DNA of 64,000 bases from Streptomyces sp. ICBB 8177 (GCF_003144095.1 NZ_NSKH01000018.1:1898183-1962182); one strand, 5' to 3'. Positions 21,647 to 30,791 are shown, counted from the stretch's first letter. Numbers and translations are program-made. The notes: generated from the sequence alone by a model not told the origin.

Positions 21647-22839
21647 CCGCTACCGATCCCGAGCAACCACGGGCGGGGGCCTGCGAGTCCGCCGGGCCAT
21701 CCCGCGGTGACGGAGCCGCGGCGCGCACCCTGGCCCTGGTCGAGTCGCCGGTGCAACTGCTCAACCTGCTGGAGTGGGCGCACGCCGAACGCGGCGGACC
21801 CGCGCCCGCCGACGCCGCCGGTCGCGACGGCGCTCCCGACGGCCCGCCCGCAGCCTGCACGGTCGTCGTGCTGCCGCCGCGCGACCCGATGAGCCGTGGA
21901 CAGCTGCGCCGGATGGCCGAACTCGCCCGGGACGAGGGGCTGGCGGTGCGCTGGTGCGAGCCGCGCACCGCCTCCGCCGGTCCGCTGCGCACGCTGGCGG
22001 GCCTGGCGCCCTCGCTGATGCGGGCGTCGCGGCTGGTGCTGGGCGATCCGTTCTCCCGCTTCGTGCAGGCGCTGCTGCCGTTCAGCCGGGCCCGCGAGCT
22101 GGTGGTGATCGACGACGGCACGGCGACCATGGAGTTCGCCACGCTGATCGCCGAGGGCAGGCGGCTGGTGCGCTGGCACCGGGCTGGTGGCGCGCGCGGC
22201 CCCCGCGACCTGGCCTTCGCCGCCTTCGCCGCGCACGCCAGGCGCCGTCTGACCGCCGGGCGCGGCACCGGGATCGAGCTGTTCAGCGCGATGCCGGTGA
22301 CCGCGCCGCCCGGCGCCGTGGCGCGCGCCAACCGGCTGGAGTGGACGCGTTCGCGCTTCGGCCCGCCGATGGTGCGCGACGGCGCCGACCTGATAGGGAC
22401 CTCGCTGGTGGAGACCGGTGTCGTCGACCACGACCGCTACCTCGCCGCCGTCGCCGCCATCGCCGCCGAGGGCGGTGCCACCCGCTACTTCGCGCACCGG
22501 CGTGAACGCGAGGACAAGCTAAGGGAGTTGTCCCGCCGCACCGGGCTGGAGATCGTCCGCCCCGACCTGCCGCTGGAACTGGTGGCCCGGCGCGGCCCGA
22601 TCGGCTCACGGCTGCTGAGCTTTCCCTCCACCGTGGTGCACACCCTGCCGCTCGCGCTGGCCGGCACCGGCGTACGGGTCGACGTGCTGGAGGTCGACCC
22701 GTCCTGGCTGACCGGCCACGCCTCGCCGCGCGCGCACGGCTTCCTGTCCGGCATCACCCAGGCCGCCCGCAGCAGGCACGGGCTGCGCACGGCCCGCCCC
22801 CCGATCTCCAACTCGATCCTCCCGGCGGTGACTTCGTGA
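21643..22839 (+). CDS. Sialyltransferase-like glycosyltransferase
   Basis: This 398-residue soluble protein carries the three motifs of bacterial sialyltransferase families in order: the acidic-Gly motif ELVVIDDGTATMEF (about residue 165), a histidine segment RYFAHRREREDKL at about 285 in place of the HP motif, and the serine/threonine motif LLSFPSTVVHTLPLAL at about 325. It starts with TLALVESPVQLLNLLEWAH, a Rossmann-like strand typical of these enzymes. The GTG at 21643 overlaps the neuB stop and its own stop overlaps the permease start. It likely transfers CMP-activated nonulosonate, perhaps the first residue on an acceptor. Confidence 0.75.
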   Translation: MTATDPEQPRAGACESAGPSRGDGAAARTLALVESPVQLLNLLEWAHAERGGPAPADAAGRDGAPDGPPAACTVVVLPPRDPMSRGQLRRMAELARDEGLAVRWCEPRTASAGPLRTLAGLAPSLMRASRLVLGDPFSRFVQALLPFSRARELVVIDDGTATMEFATLIAEGRRLVRWHRAGGARGPRDLAFAAFAAHARRRLTAGRGTGIELFSAMPVTAPPGAVARANRLEWTRSRFGPPMVRDGADLIGTSLVETGVVDHDRYLAAVAAIAAEGGATRYFAHRREREDKLRELSRRTGLEIVRPDLPLELVARRGPIGSRLLSFPSTVVHTLPLALAGTGVRVDVLEVDPSWLTGHASPRAHGFLSGITQAARSRHGLRTARPPISNSILPAVTS

Positions 22840-23741
22840 CCCTCACCCTCGACACGCACTACGCTCCGGCGGAACTGACCGACGCCGAGGTCGACGCCCT
22901 GGTGGCCCGCCACGGACTCGCCCCGGCGGCGCGCCGCCCCGGACTGGGGGAGTACGTAAGGGAGTTGTGGTCGCGGCGGCACTTCATCACGCAGTACGCG
23001 CACGCCCGCCTGACCGCCCTGTACACCACCGCCAGGCTCGGCCAGATCTGGCACGTGCTGACGCCGCTGCTCAACGTCTTCGTCTACTGGCTGATCTTCG
23101 GCGAACTCCTCCAGCGCACCGACGGCACCGGCGACAACTACATCGCGTTCCTGACCGTCGGCGTCTTCGTGTTCACCTACACCCGCGAGTCGATCGCCAC
23201 CGGCACCTGGTCGATCTCCGCCCGCATCGACCTGGTGCGCGCGGTGCACTTCCCGCGTGCCTGCCTGCCGCTGTCGGCGACCCTCATCCAGCTCCAGCAA
23301 CTGCTGCTGTCGATGGGCGTGGTGCTCACCGTGGTGCTGGCCACCGGCGAACCGATCAGGGCGCGCTGGCTGCTGCTGATCCCCGCGATGACGCTTCAGA
23401 CGCTGTTCAACTTCGGTTGCTCGATGCTGATGGCGCGCATCGGCTCGCGCAACCACGACATCGGCGAGCTGGTGCCGTGGCTGCTGCGCACCTGGATGTA
23501 CCTGTGCGGTGTCTTCTACAGCGTCTCCAAGGTCGTCGCGCACGCGCCGCACGTGGTGAAGGTCCTGATGGACGCCAACCCCGGCGCGATCTACATCGAG
23601 CTGGCCCGCCACTGCCTGCTGGCCGGCTACGGCGGCCTGACCCCGCACATCTGGCCGCTCGCGCTCTTCTGGGCGTTCTTCACCCTCGCCCTGGGCCTGG
23701 TGGCGTGCTGGCAGGCGGAGGACAAGTACGGGCGGGGGTGA
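22836..23741 (+). CDS. ABC-2 type polysaccharide export permease
   Basis: This 301-residue protein has six membrane spans in the TagG/Wzm pattern, with the opening motif LIWRRH-like ELWSRRHFITQYAHARL before the first span and the gating region YTRESIATGTWSISARIDLVRAVHFPRACLPL. It would carry the finished polymer across the cytoplasmic membrane. The GTG start overlaps the sialyltransferase-like gene. No ABC ATPase lies in either operon, so the partner (TagH/Wzt-type) must be encoded elsewhere or shared with another exporter. Confidence 0.87.
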   Translation: MTLTLDTHYAPAELTDAEVDALVARHGLAPAARRPGLGEYVRELWSRRHFITQYAHARLTALYTTARLGQIWHVLTPLLNVFVYWLIFGELLQRTDGTGDNYIAFLTVGVFVFTYTRESIATGTWSISARIDLVRAVHFPRACLPLSATLIQLQQLLLSMGVVLTVVLATGEPIRARWLLLIPAMTLQTLFNFGCSMLMARIGSRNHDIGELVPWLLRTWMYLCGVFYSVSKVVAHAPHVVKVLMDANPGAIYIELARHCLLAGYGGLTPHIWPLALFWAFFTLALGLVACWQAEDKYGRG

Positions 23742-23907
23742 GCCGGGGGCGGCGGGCACGTGACGGGCGGTGAGGCGGCGGCAGGACGGATGTGCCGGCG
23801 GCGCGGCGCCGGGCGGCGGGTGGCAGCGCGGCGCCGGGTGGCGGCGCTCCCGCGGCGGTGGGACGGCGGGGCGGCGGCGACAGGCACCGGTGGCGCTCCC
23901 CGTGGTG

Positions 23908-23942
23908 GCGGAAAGCCTCCGCAGGGCGCGGAAAGCCTCCGC
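23908..23942. repeat. Two direct copies of a 15-bp hairpin GCGGAAAGCCTCCGC
   Basis: Identical 15-mers lie at 23908-23922 and 23928-23942, 20 bp apart centre to centre. Each can fold as GCGGA-loop-TCCGC. They stand between the permease gene and the GT4 gene, so they could be a regulator site, a weak terminator or an RNA-processing element. Confidence 0.5.
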
Positions 23943-24008
23943 GTCGCGTTCAGCGGCGCGCCACGCCCGGGCCATCGGCCGATCACCGGCCTCGGGTTCC
24001 CTGCTGCC

Positions 24009-25850
24009 ATGGGGAGCACATCGCCCTTGGACGGCACGGCCTCGCCCGCCCGGCGCGCGGCCCCGCGCGTTCTGGTGGTCTCGGACAGCGCCGCACTCGG
24101 CCACGACTCGCGCGCGCACCGCGTCGCCCGCGCCGCCGCCGCGGCCGGGTACGACGTGACGCTCGTCGGCAGGGCGGACGACAGCCCCCCTCCCGTGCTG
24201 CCCGGGGTGACGGTGCGCCGCGTGGACGTGCCCGGCACCCTCGCCGGCTACCGCGCCGCGCGGCCGAGGCCGGGCCTGCGCTGGCCCCTGGCGTACCGCA
24301 GCGCCGAGGTCCACCACCACCGCACCGCCCGGCTCGCCGTGCGCGCCCGGATGCTGCGCACGCGGGAGGCGGAACTATCGGTGCGGTACCGGCCGTTGTC
24401 CAGGCAGGCGGTGGCGCGCGCCATCCACGTCGCCGCCCGGCTCGGGCACGTCCTCCGCGGGACCTGGACGCGTCTGCGGGCCGCGCAGTACGAGGCGGCG
24501 GTGCGGCGCCGCCTGACGCCGGACGGTGCGCTGGACGACGTGGTGACGGCCTTCGTCGGACTGACCGCGCGCAGGCGGGCCTGGCGGCGGCTCGACCCGT
24601 CGCTGCTCGACCTGGAGGCGGCGTACGGGCCGGTGCTGGACGCCTGCCGCCCGCACCTGATCCATGCCCGCGGCCGCCGCTCGCTGGGCGTCGCCGTCCG
24701 CGCGGCGGTGCGCGCCGAGGCCGCCGGGCGCACGGTCAAGGTGGTCTGGGACGCGACCGACTGCTCGGCGCTCACCCCGGCCGCCGGCCGGCGCGCCGCA
24801 GCGGCCCGCGAGTCGGACGAACGCGCCCACGCCGAGCAGGCCGACGCGGTCGTCACCGCCTGCGCGGCCTACGGCGACCACCTCGCCGCCCGCCTCCAGT
24901 CCGCCCGTCCGCCGCTGGTCGTCCTGAACGCCCCGGTGTACGCGGACGCTCCGGCGCACGCGTCGGCCCCGGAAGCTCGGGGGCGGTCGGCGGGCGCGGC
25001 GGCACGCGCGAGCGCCGGGGCAGGCGTGAGCGCGGCACCACGGGCGACCGCCGGGGCAGGCGTGACCGCGGCAGCGACGACCGCCGCGGGGGTGACCGCT
25101 GCCGCGGGCGCGACCGCCTCGGCGCGGGCGATCACCTCGGCACGTCCCGTCACGCCCGCACGCGGAAGCGCCCCGGTGCGGAACGTCGCCTCCGCGCGCG
25201 CCGAGGCGATGGTCGCCCCGGTGGCGGCTCCGCCCGTCACCGCTCGCGGCGGGGTGCGCGCCGCCTGCGGGCTCGGGCCGGACGTCCCCCTGCTGGTCCA
25301 CAGCGGGGGCGTCGCCCCGGAACGCGGCCTCCTCACCGCGGTCGAGGCGCTGCCCAAGCTGTACGACCTGCACGCCGCCTTCGTGGTGCCCGATCCCGGC
25401 GACGAGCGGGTGCGCCTTCTCGCCGACCGGGCGGGCGCGCTGGGGGTCGCCGCACGCCTGCACGTCCTGCCCTACACAACGCCCGAGGAGGTCCCCGCGT
25501 TCCTGGCGAGCGCGGACATCGGCGTGGTCCCCGTGCACCATCTGCCGCACCACGAAGTCACCCTCGCCACCCGGTACTTGGAGTACGCGCACGCGCGGCT
25601 TCCGGTCGTGGTCAGCGACGTGCGGGCGATGGCCGCGGCCACCCTGGCCACCGGCAACGGCGAGGTCTTCCGGGCGGCCGACACCGCCGACTTCGTGCGC
25701 GCGGTGGGTGCGGTGCTGACGAACCTGCCGCGCTACCGCCGTGCCTACGAGCGTTCCGGCGTGCTGCGGCAGTGGTGCTGGCAGACCCAGGCGGGGCCGC
25801 TCCTGGCGCTGTACGCCGGGCTGCTGGACGAGGCCGGTCACCGAGCGTAG
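24009..25850 (+). CDS. GT4-like glycosyltransferase with an alanine-rich insertion
   Basis: This 613-residue protein starts its N-terminal fold at RVLVVSDSAALGHDSRAHRV and has PHLIHARGRRSLGV and VVWDATDCSALTP before the interdomain point. The C-terminal GT-B domain resumes at VPLLVHSGGVAPERGLLTAV and includes LHVLPYTTPEEVPAFLASAD and LATRYLEYAHARLPVVVSD, the donor-binding Glu region. Between the two, roughly residues 315-410 are almost only Ala, Gly, Thr, Val and Arg in imperfect repeats. The ATG at 24009 is preferred by fold, though no ribosome site is visible and an upstream start is possible. It probably belongs with the polymer genes but lies 267 bp after them. Confidence 0.7.
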   Translation: MGSTSPLDGTASPARRAAPRVLVVSDSAALGHDSRAHRVARAAAAAGYDVTLVGRADDSPPPVLPGVTVRRVDVPGTLAGYRAARPRPGLRWPLAYRSAEVHHHRTARLAVRARMLRTREAELSVRYRPLSRQAVARAIHVAARLGHVLRGTWTRLRAAQYEAAVRRRLTPDGALDDVVTAFVGLTARRRAWRRLDPSLLDLEAAYGPVLDACRPHLIHARGRRSLGVAVRAAVRAEAAGRTVKVVWDATDCSALTPAAGRRAAAARESDERAHAEQADAVVTACAAYGDHLAARLQSARPPLVVLNAPVYADAPAHASAPEARGRSAGAAARASAGAGVSAAPRATAGAGVTAAATTAAGVTAAAGATASARAITSARPVTPARGSAPVRNVASARAEAMVAPVAAPPVTARGGVRAACGLGPDVPLLVHSGGVAPERGLLTAVEALPKLYDLHAAFVVPDPGDERVRLLADRAGALGVAARLHVLPYTTPEEVPAFLASADIGVVPVHHLPHHEVTLATRYLEYAHARLPVVVSDVRAMAAATLATGNGEVFRAADTADFVRAVGAVLTNLPRYRRAYERSGVLRQWCWQTQAGPLLALYAGLLDEAGHRA

Positions 25851-26041
25851 CCGCCCGGGCATCCGCCATCCGGACCCGTTGCCGCGCGTCAGGTTGCTCG
25901 TTGGTCCACCATGGAAAAGGTGGGGCTCGTCTAGGCCTAAAGGGTGGCAATACCCACGCCGTGGCAGGGTATGCGCGACGCGGGAACTTTTTTGGTCTCA
26001 CGGGCTGGAATTTTCGCCAACGACGTTACTCGGGAGTGGTC

Positions 26042-27262
26042 ATGAGTCCTACGCTGTCGGGGGTGGACCACTCAACTCCGGAGTCCGGCGCCCTGACCGA
26101 CGAGCTCTTCGCCGAGCTCGTCGAGTTCCGCCGCGACCTGCACATGCACCCCGAACTGTCCCGCCAGGAGTTCCGCACCACGGCCGCGATCAAGGCCCGT
26201 CTGGAGCAGGCGGGGCTGACCCCGCGCGAGCTTCCCGGCACCGGCCTGATCTGCGACATCGGTCCACAGGACGCCGGACCCCGGCTCGCGCTGCGGGCCG
26301 ACATCGACGCGTTGCCGATCCCCGACACCAAGGTCGTGCCGTACCGCTCGACGCACGAGGGCAAGGCCCATGCCTGCGGTCACGACATGCACACCACCGT
26401 CGTCCTCGGCACCGGCATCGTGCTCGCGGGACTGGACCGCGCCGGACGGCTCACCCGCCCGGTCCGCCTGGTCTTCCAGCCCGCAGAGGAGGCCATGCCC
26501 GGCGGCGCGCTCGACGTGATCAAGGCGCGGGCGCTGGACGGCGTGGAGCGCATCCTCGCGGTCCACTGCGACCCCAAGGTCGAGGTCGGCCGCATCGGCC
26601 TGCGTACCGGCCCCATCACCTCCGCGTGCGACCGCCTCGTGCTGTCGGTGGACGGCGCCGGCGGTCACACCGCGCGCCCCCACCTGACGACCGACCTGGT
26701 CACCGCCGCCGCCAAGATGGCCACCGAACTGCCCGCGGTGCTGGCCCGCCGGATCGACCCGCGCGCGGGTCTGTCGGTGGTGTGGGGCCGCATCCAGGCC
26801 GGGCACGCCTGCAACGTGATCCCGCAGCACGCCGAGCTGGAGGGCACCGTCCGCTGCCTGGACCTGAACGCCTGGCGGGACGCGCCCGACCTCATCCACG
26901 AGGTCATCGACCAGATCGCCGCGATGTACCGGGCCAAGTGGGAGCTGACCTACCACCGGGGCGTGCCCCCGGTGGTCAACGAGCAGACCTCGGCGGAGCT
27001 GTTGCGCGACGCGATGACCTCGCGCTTCGGCACCCACGCGGTGGAGGACACCGAACAGAGCCTGGGCGGCGAGGACTTCTCCTGGTACCTGGAGCACGTC
27101 CCCGGCGCGCTCGCCCGCCTGGGCGTGCGCACCCCCGGCGACCCCACCATCCGCGACCTGCACCGCGGCGACTTCGACGCCGACGAGAACGCGATCCGCG
27201 TAGGCATCGAACTCTTCACGGCCGCGGCCCTGGACGGCACCCCCCGCCCCACGACCGCCTGA
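26042..27262 (+). CDS. M20-family amidohydrolase
   Basis: This 406-residue metal-dependent hydrolase belongs to the M20 peptidase/aminoacylase group that cleaves N-acyl amino acids or carbamoyl compounds. Metal-site motifs are RADIDALPIPDT and HACGHDMHTT (about residue 115), then FQPAEEAMPGGAL with the catalytic Glu, and HCDPKVEVGRIG. The dimerisation domain follows with GHTARPHLTTDLV. The ATG at 26042 has GGGAGTGG just upstream. It is the first gene after the polymer region. The substrate is unknown; the location before the nucleoside genes does not by itself define it. Confidence 0.87.
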   Translation: MSPTLSGVDHSTPESGALTDELFAELVEFRRDLHMHPELSRQEFRTTAAIKARLEQAGLTPRELPGTGLICDIGPQDAGPRLALRADIDALPIPDTKVVPYRSTHEGKAHACGHDMHTTVVLGTGIVLAGLDRAGRLTRPVRLVFQPAEEAMPGGALDVIKARALDGVERILAVHCDPKVEVGRIGLRTGPITSACDRLVLSVDGAGGHTARPHLTTDLVTAAAKMATELPAVLARRIDPRAGLSVVWGRIQAGHACNVIPQHAELEGTVRCLDLNAWRDAPDLIHEVIDQIAAMYRAKWELTYHRGVPPVVNEQTSAELLRDAMTSRFGTHAVEDTEQSLGGEDFSWYLEHVPGALARLGVRTPGDPTIRDLHRGDFDADENAIRVGIELFTAAALDGTPRPTTA

Positions 27263-27305
27263 CCCCGCACTGCCCCGACCGCCCGGGCCGTACGCCCCGT
27301 ATGCG

Positions 27306-27339
27306 GCGGGGCCGCCGGTGGGTCTTCCGGCGGCCCCGC
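27306..27339. terminator. Convergent terminator
   Basis: GCGGGGCCGCCGG (27306-27318) pairs perfectly with CCGGCGGCCCCGC (27327-27339) over an 8-nt loop, between the M20 gene and the FG-GAP gene, which converge here. Confidence 0.8.
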
Positions 27340-27351
27340 AGTGGCTTCGTG

Positions 27352-29013
27352 CTACTGGCCGGAGGTGTCCAGCGTGCCGGTGACCCGGGTCAGTACGGCG
27401 GGCCCGGCGGCGGACAGACCGCTGACCAGGTTCGCCGTCACCGCGCCCCCCGCGCCGACGGTCCACAGGTCGGGCACGCCGTCACCGTTGATGTCGGCGG
27501 CGTCCAGATCGAGGTCGGCTCCGGTGTTCCATCCGGTGGCGACGGAGTAGGACGTGTGGGTCAGGGCTCCGGTGTCCGGGTCGGCCGACAGGTTCTCCCA
27601 CAGGTCGAGTTCGCCGGTGGACTTCCTCCACAGGAACATCGCGGTGGAGCTGCCGCCGCCCGACGCGGGCACCTGCGCGGTGGCGATCGTCCACTGGTCC
27701 CAGTCGTGCGTGCCGTCCGGAGTCGCGGCGGTGAGCGGGACGGGCCAGCCGAACATGCCGGCGCCGCCGCTCCCCTGGTAGAGAGTCAGGCCGTAGCCGT
27801 GGGTGCTGTCGCCGGAGACGCCGATGAGGTCGGGGAAGCCGGAGGTCCCACCGGAGACGGACCCCGCGTTGACGAGCTGCGTCGGGTTGTCGCCGTTGGC
27901 GTCCTGGAGCATGCCTGAAGAGAGGTCGACGATGTTGCTCAGGCCGCCGCCGTTCACCTTGTAGACGGCGCCGGTCCCCGCCCGGGGGCCGCTCGGGTGG
28001 TAGACCAGCACGTCCTGCTCGGGTTCGTCCGCGAAGTGCCCGGTGATCGCGATCGTGCCGTCGAAGTCGGAGGGCGAGCCGGTGGTGCTGGACCCGTCGC
28101 CCGCGGCACCGATGTCGGTGGGCTTCGCGGCCACGTGCCCGTCACCGGTGCCGGCGGCCAGCCACAGGCCGGACGCCAGCCCGTCGCGGCCGCCCACGGC
28201 GAGCAGGTCCGGAACGCCGTCGCCGGTCAGGTCGCCGTCCGGCGCGGCCTGGGGCTGGGCCGCGCCGAACATGACGTTCGTCGCGTCGCCGAAGTTGCCG
28301 CCGGGCGAGACGCCGGTCACCGTCAGGGTGTTCTCCGGCTGGGTCGGGATCACCGTGAACGTCGCGCCGCCGGAGGCGTCGGCCGCGACGACGACCGGCG
28401 CCCCGCTGTTGAGCTGGTACGAGTAGGTGGCCGGCAGGCTGCCACTGCCGGCGGTCACCGTCACGGTCACCGGCTTGCCGATGGTCGCGGGCCCGGGCTG
28501 CGCGACGACCGGCGTGCCGGGGCGCGTCGGGTCGAACGAGAAGTGGCACGTCGTCGACCAGCCGCCGGCGCGGGTGCCGTCACTGGCCCGCACCTTCCAG
28601 TCGAACTCGGTGATCTTCCCGGCGGCGGCGGTTTCCAGAGTCGCCCTGGGCACCTTGTAGACGGCGGTCGAACCCGACGGCACGGTGAGGGTCTTGCGGT
28701 CGGAGGACGCGATGAGCGCGTGGTCGCCTGCGTGCCGCGTCACCTCGAAGGCGGCGCCGAGCGTGCCGCCGTCCGGGTCGGACAGGGCCGCGTACAGGGT
28801 GACGTCACCGTCCCCCACAGCGGTGTCGGCGGCGCAGGCGGTGGCCGGCGAGGTGCTGAGCGCGGTGGGGACGGCGGGAGCGTGGTCCGCCCGCGCGGCC
28901 GCGCCGGCCGGGCCCGCGGTGGCGAGGACGGTCACCGTTGTCAGGACGCCCAGCGCGACGGCGGTCGCCGTGCGCCGGGAGCGAGGTCTGCCAGACGAAG
29001 AAGACGTGGTCAA
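27352..29013 (-). CDS. Secreted FG-GAP/VCBS repeat protein
   Basis: This 553-residue protein starts with an Arg-rich n-region and a signal sequence (TATAVALGVLTTVTVLAT) ending near GPAGAAA. The first 250 residues contain beta-sandwich segments. The C-terminal 300 residues form FG-GAP-type blades with calcium-loop motifs DGDLTGDGVPDLL, DANGDNPTQL and DINGDGVPDLW, so a partial beta-propeller is likely. A TTG at 29013 is the only start in front of the signal peptide, with a GGGAAAGAG some 12 nt upstream. Its partner is unknown; related actinobacterial proteins are extracellular binding proteins. It follows the aminotransferase gene by 61 nt. Confidence 0.8.
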   Translation of the reverse strand: MTTSSSSGRPRSRRTATAVALGVLTTVTVLATAGPAGAAARADHAPAVPTALSTSPATACAADTAVGDGDVTLYAALSDPDGGTLGAAFEVTRHAGDHALIASSDRKTLTVPSGSTAVYKVPRATLETAAAGKITEFDWKVRASDGTRAGGWSTTCHFSFDPTRPGTPVVAQPGPATIGKPVTVTVTAGSGSLPATYSYQLNSGAPVVVAADASGGATFTVIPTQPENTLTVTGVSPGGNFGDATNVMFGAAQPQAAPDGDLTGDGVPDLLAVGGRDGLASGLWLAAGTGDGHVAAKPTDIGAAGDGSSTTGSPSDFDGTIAITGHFADEPEQDVLVYHPSGPRAGTGAVYKVNGGGLSNIVDLSSGMLQDANGDNPTQLVNAGSVSGGTSGFPDLIGVSGDSTHGYGLTLYQGSGGAGMFGWPVPLTAATPDGTHDWDQWTIATAQVPASGGGSSTAMFLWRKSTGELDLWENLSADPDTGALTHTSYSVATGWNTGADLDLDAADINGDGVPDLWTVGAGGAVTANLVSGLSAAGPAVLTRVTGTLDTSGQ

Positions 29014-29074
29014 CGGAACGTCACTCTTTCCCGATAGGGGCCCCCTTGGCCCCGGTCGGCCACACAGTAGACCT

Positions 29075-30352
29075 TCACGTCCCCAGCAACCGCTCGACCC
29101 CCGCCAGCAGCACGCACACCGTCAACGCCTCCAGCGCTTCGGACAGTTCGGGCAGGGACGGGTAGCTGGGGGCGATGCGGATCGTGTGGTCGCGCGGGTC
29201 GCGGCCGTACGGGTACGGGGCGCCGGCCGGGGTCAGGGCCACGCCCGCCTGCGCGGCCAGCGAGACGGTGAGGGTGGCGCAGCCGTCCGGCACGGTCAGG
29301 GTGACGAAGTAGCCGCCCTCCGGGCGGGTCCACGAGGCGATGCCGCTGCCGCCGAGGCGTTCGGTCAGCACTCGCTCGACCAGGTCGAACCTCGGCGCCA
29401 GCACCTCGCGGTGGCGGCGCATGTGCTCCCGTACGCCGTCCGCGTCGCGCAGGAGGAGCGTGTGCCGCAGCTGGTTGACCTTGTCCGGGCCGATGGTGCG
29501 GCGCGACAGGTGGCGCAGGGTCCAGCGGACGTTGGCGGGCGAGGAGCCGAGGAACGCCACGCCCGCGCCGGGGAAGGTGATCTTCGACGTGGAGCCGAAG
29601 ACGAACGGCCGGTCCTCGTTGCCGTGCGCGGCGGCCAGCGCCAGCACGTCCGCGATCTCGTGCTCCGCGGCGGTGAGGTGGTGGACGGCGTAGGCGTTGT
29701 CCCAGAAGATCCGGAAGTCCGGCGCCGCCGTGGGCATCGCGGCCAGCCGCCGTACCGTCTGGGGCGTGTAGCTGACGCCGGTCGGGTTGCTGTACTTCGG
29801 CACGCACCAGATGCCCTTGATCTGCGGATCGCGCGCCGCCAGGTGCTCCACCCGGTCCATGTCGGGACCGTCGGCGGTCATCGGCACCGGGATCATGTCG
29901 ATGCCCAGCTGCTCGCAGATCCCGAAGTGCCGGTCGTAGCCGGGCACCGGGCACAGGAAGGCCACCGACTGCTCGGCCGCCCACGGCCGCACCGATCCGG
30001 GCAGGCCGAGCAGTAGAGCGTGCGCCACGCAGTCGTACATCAGCTCGAGACTGGAGCCGCCCAGCGCCAGCAGCCGGTCGGCGGGCACCTGGAACGGGCC
30101 GCTGAAGATCTCCCGCAGTTCCGGCAGCCCCTTCGCGCCGCCGTAGTTGCGCACGTCCGTGCCGTCCGCCCCGGTGTACGCCTCGGGCCCGGGCAGCGAC
30201 AGCAGCGGTGCGGACAGGTCGAGCTGGGCGGCGGACGGCTTGCCGCGGGTGAGGTCCAGGGAACGCCCCCGGCTTTTGAGCGCGGCGTACTGCTCGCGCA
30301 GCCGGTCGCGTCTGGTGAGCAGTTCGGCTTCGGTCGCCGTGGTCAGGTTCAC
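29075..30352 (-). CDS. PLP-dependent aminotransferase, class I fold (aspartate/alanine type)
   Basis: This 425-residue enzyme has the PLP-lysine motif FGSTSKITFPGAGVAF (Lys at about residue 265), the aromatic WCVPKYSNPTGVSYT region that stacks on the cofactor, and the C-terminal Arg in HTIRIAPSYP. It matches the group annotated as aspartate aminotransferase 1c or alanine aminotransferase; substrate is not resolved. The GTG at 30352 starts MNLTTATEAELLTRRDRLREQY. No regulator domain is fused. A TACACGTA direct repeat lies 45-65 nt upstream. Confidence 0.85.
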   Translation of the reverse strand: MNLTTATEAELLTRRDRLREQYAALKSRGRSLDLTRGKPSAAQLDLSAPLLSLPGPEAYTGADGTDVRNYGGAKGLPELREIFSGPFQVPADRLLALGGSSLELMYDCVAHALLLGLPGSVRPWAAEQSVAFLCPVPGYDRHFGICEQLGIDMIPVPMTADGPDMDRVEHLAARDPQIKGIWCVPKYSNPTGVSYTPQTVRRLAAMPTAAPDFRIFWDNAYAVHHLTAAEHEIADVLALAAAHGNEDRPFVFGSTSKITFPGAGVAFLGSSPANVRWTLRHLSRRTIGPDKVNQLRHTLLLRDADGVREHMRRHREVLAPRFDLVERVLTERLGGSGIASWTRPEGGYFVTLTVPDGCATLTVSLAAQAGVALTPAGAPYPYGRDPRDHTIRIAPSYPSLPELSEALEALTVCVLLAGVERLLGT

Positions 30353-30396
30353 CGGGCATCACACCTGGGCTGGTCGGGGACGGTGCTCGACGTCGT

Positions 30397-30417
30397 TACA
30401 CGTACCTCGTACACGTA
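30397..30417. promoter_or_regulatory. Direct repeat TACACGTA-N5-TACACGTA
   Basis: Identical octamers at 30397-30404 and 30410-30417 have a 13-bp period, upstream of the leftward aminotransferase gene. They are candidates for a regulator site. Confidence 0.45.
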
Positions 30418-30711
30418 GGGCGCGGGTGGAACGTTCATGCCGCTTCGGATCACCCTCCGGGCTCGGCCCGCACCCCGTCAACGACCCTTCCGATGAACAG
30501 CCCGCGCAACCTTCCCGAACCGGCCGGCCAGTCGGGTCCGGACGGCTGAACCATCCGGCCGCCCGGTACGTCGTCCGCCGCCCCGTCCCCCTCCTGAGCT
30601 GCGGATCCTTCGTCGCGCCGGGCGGATAGGGTGGTCTTCCTCCGCCATCGGGCGTTGATCGCCGTGAAACCTGGCGTTGGCGTCGATCCGATAACGGGTT
30701 CCCAACCCCCC

Positions 30712-30739
30712 TTTACCTGACATCTACGCGCGTTAAGCT
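30712..30739 (+). promoter_or_regulatory. bmp promoter with embedded nucleoside-operator variant
   Basis: A -35-like TTTACC (30712-30717) and a -10-like TAAGCT (30734-30739) are 16 bp apart. CTACGCGCGTTA (30724-30735) covers the spacer and the first two bases of the -10. It matches ten of twelve positions of the palindrome found perfectly upstream of the ABC operon, add, deoC and pnp. Confidence 0.6.
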
Positions 30740-30791
30740 GCCGCAGAACCAGCGCCGGACGGGGCGCTAGATGGATGAAGGGGTACCCCTC

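Larger units (their letters stand above)
30353..30791. other. Intergenic region between the aminotransferase and bmp genes
   Basis: This 439-bp gap holds no convincing gene. The left third carries the aminotransferase promoter region with a TACACGTA repeat. The right end carries the bmp promoter, with TTTACC at 30712-30717 and TAAGCT at 30734-30739, and an operator variant between them. The middle is featureless to me. Confidence 0.5.

Noticed and set aside
23792-26041. A very long open frame that runs into the M20 amidohydrolase gene
   Set aside because: Upstream of 26042 its translation is Arg/Gly/Ala-rich noise out of frame with the GT4 gene, and the hydrolase domain has its own start and ribosome site. 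High GC keeps shadow frames open.
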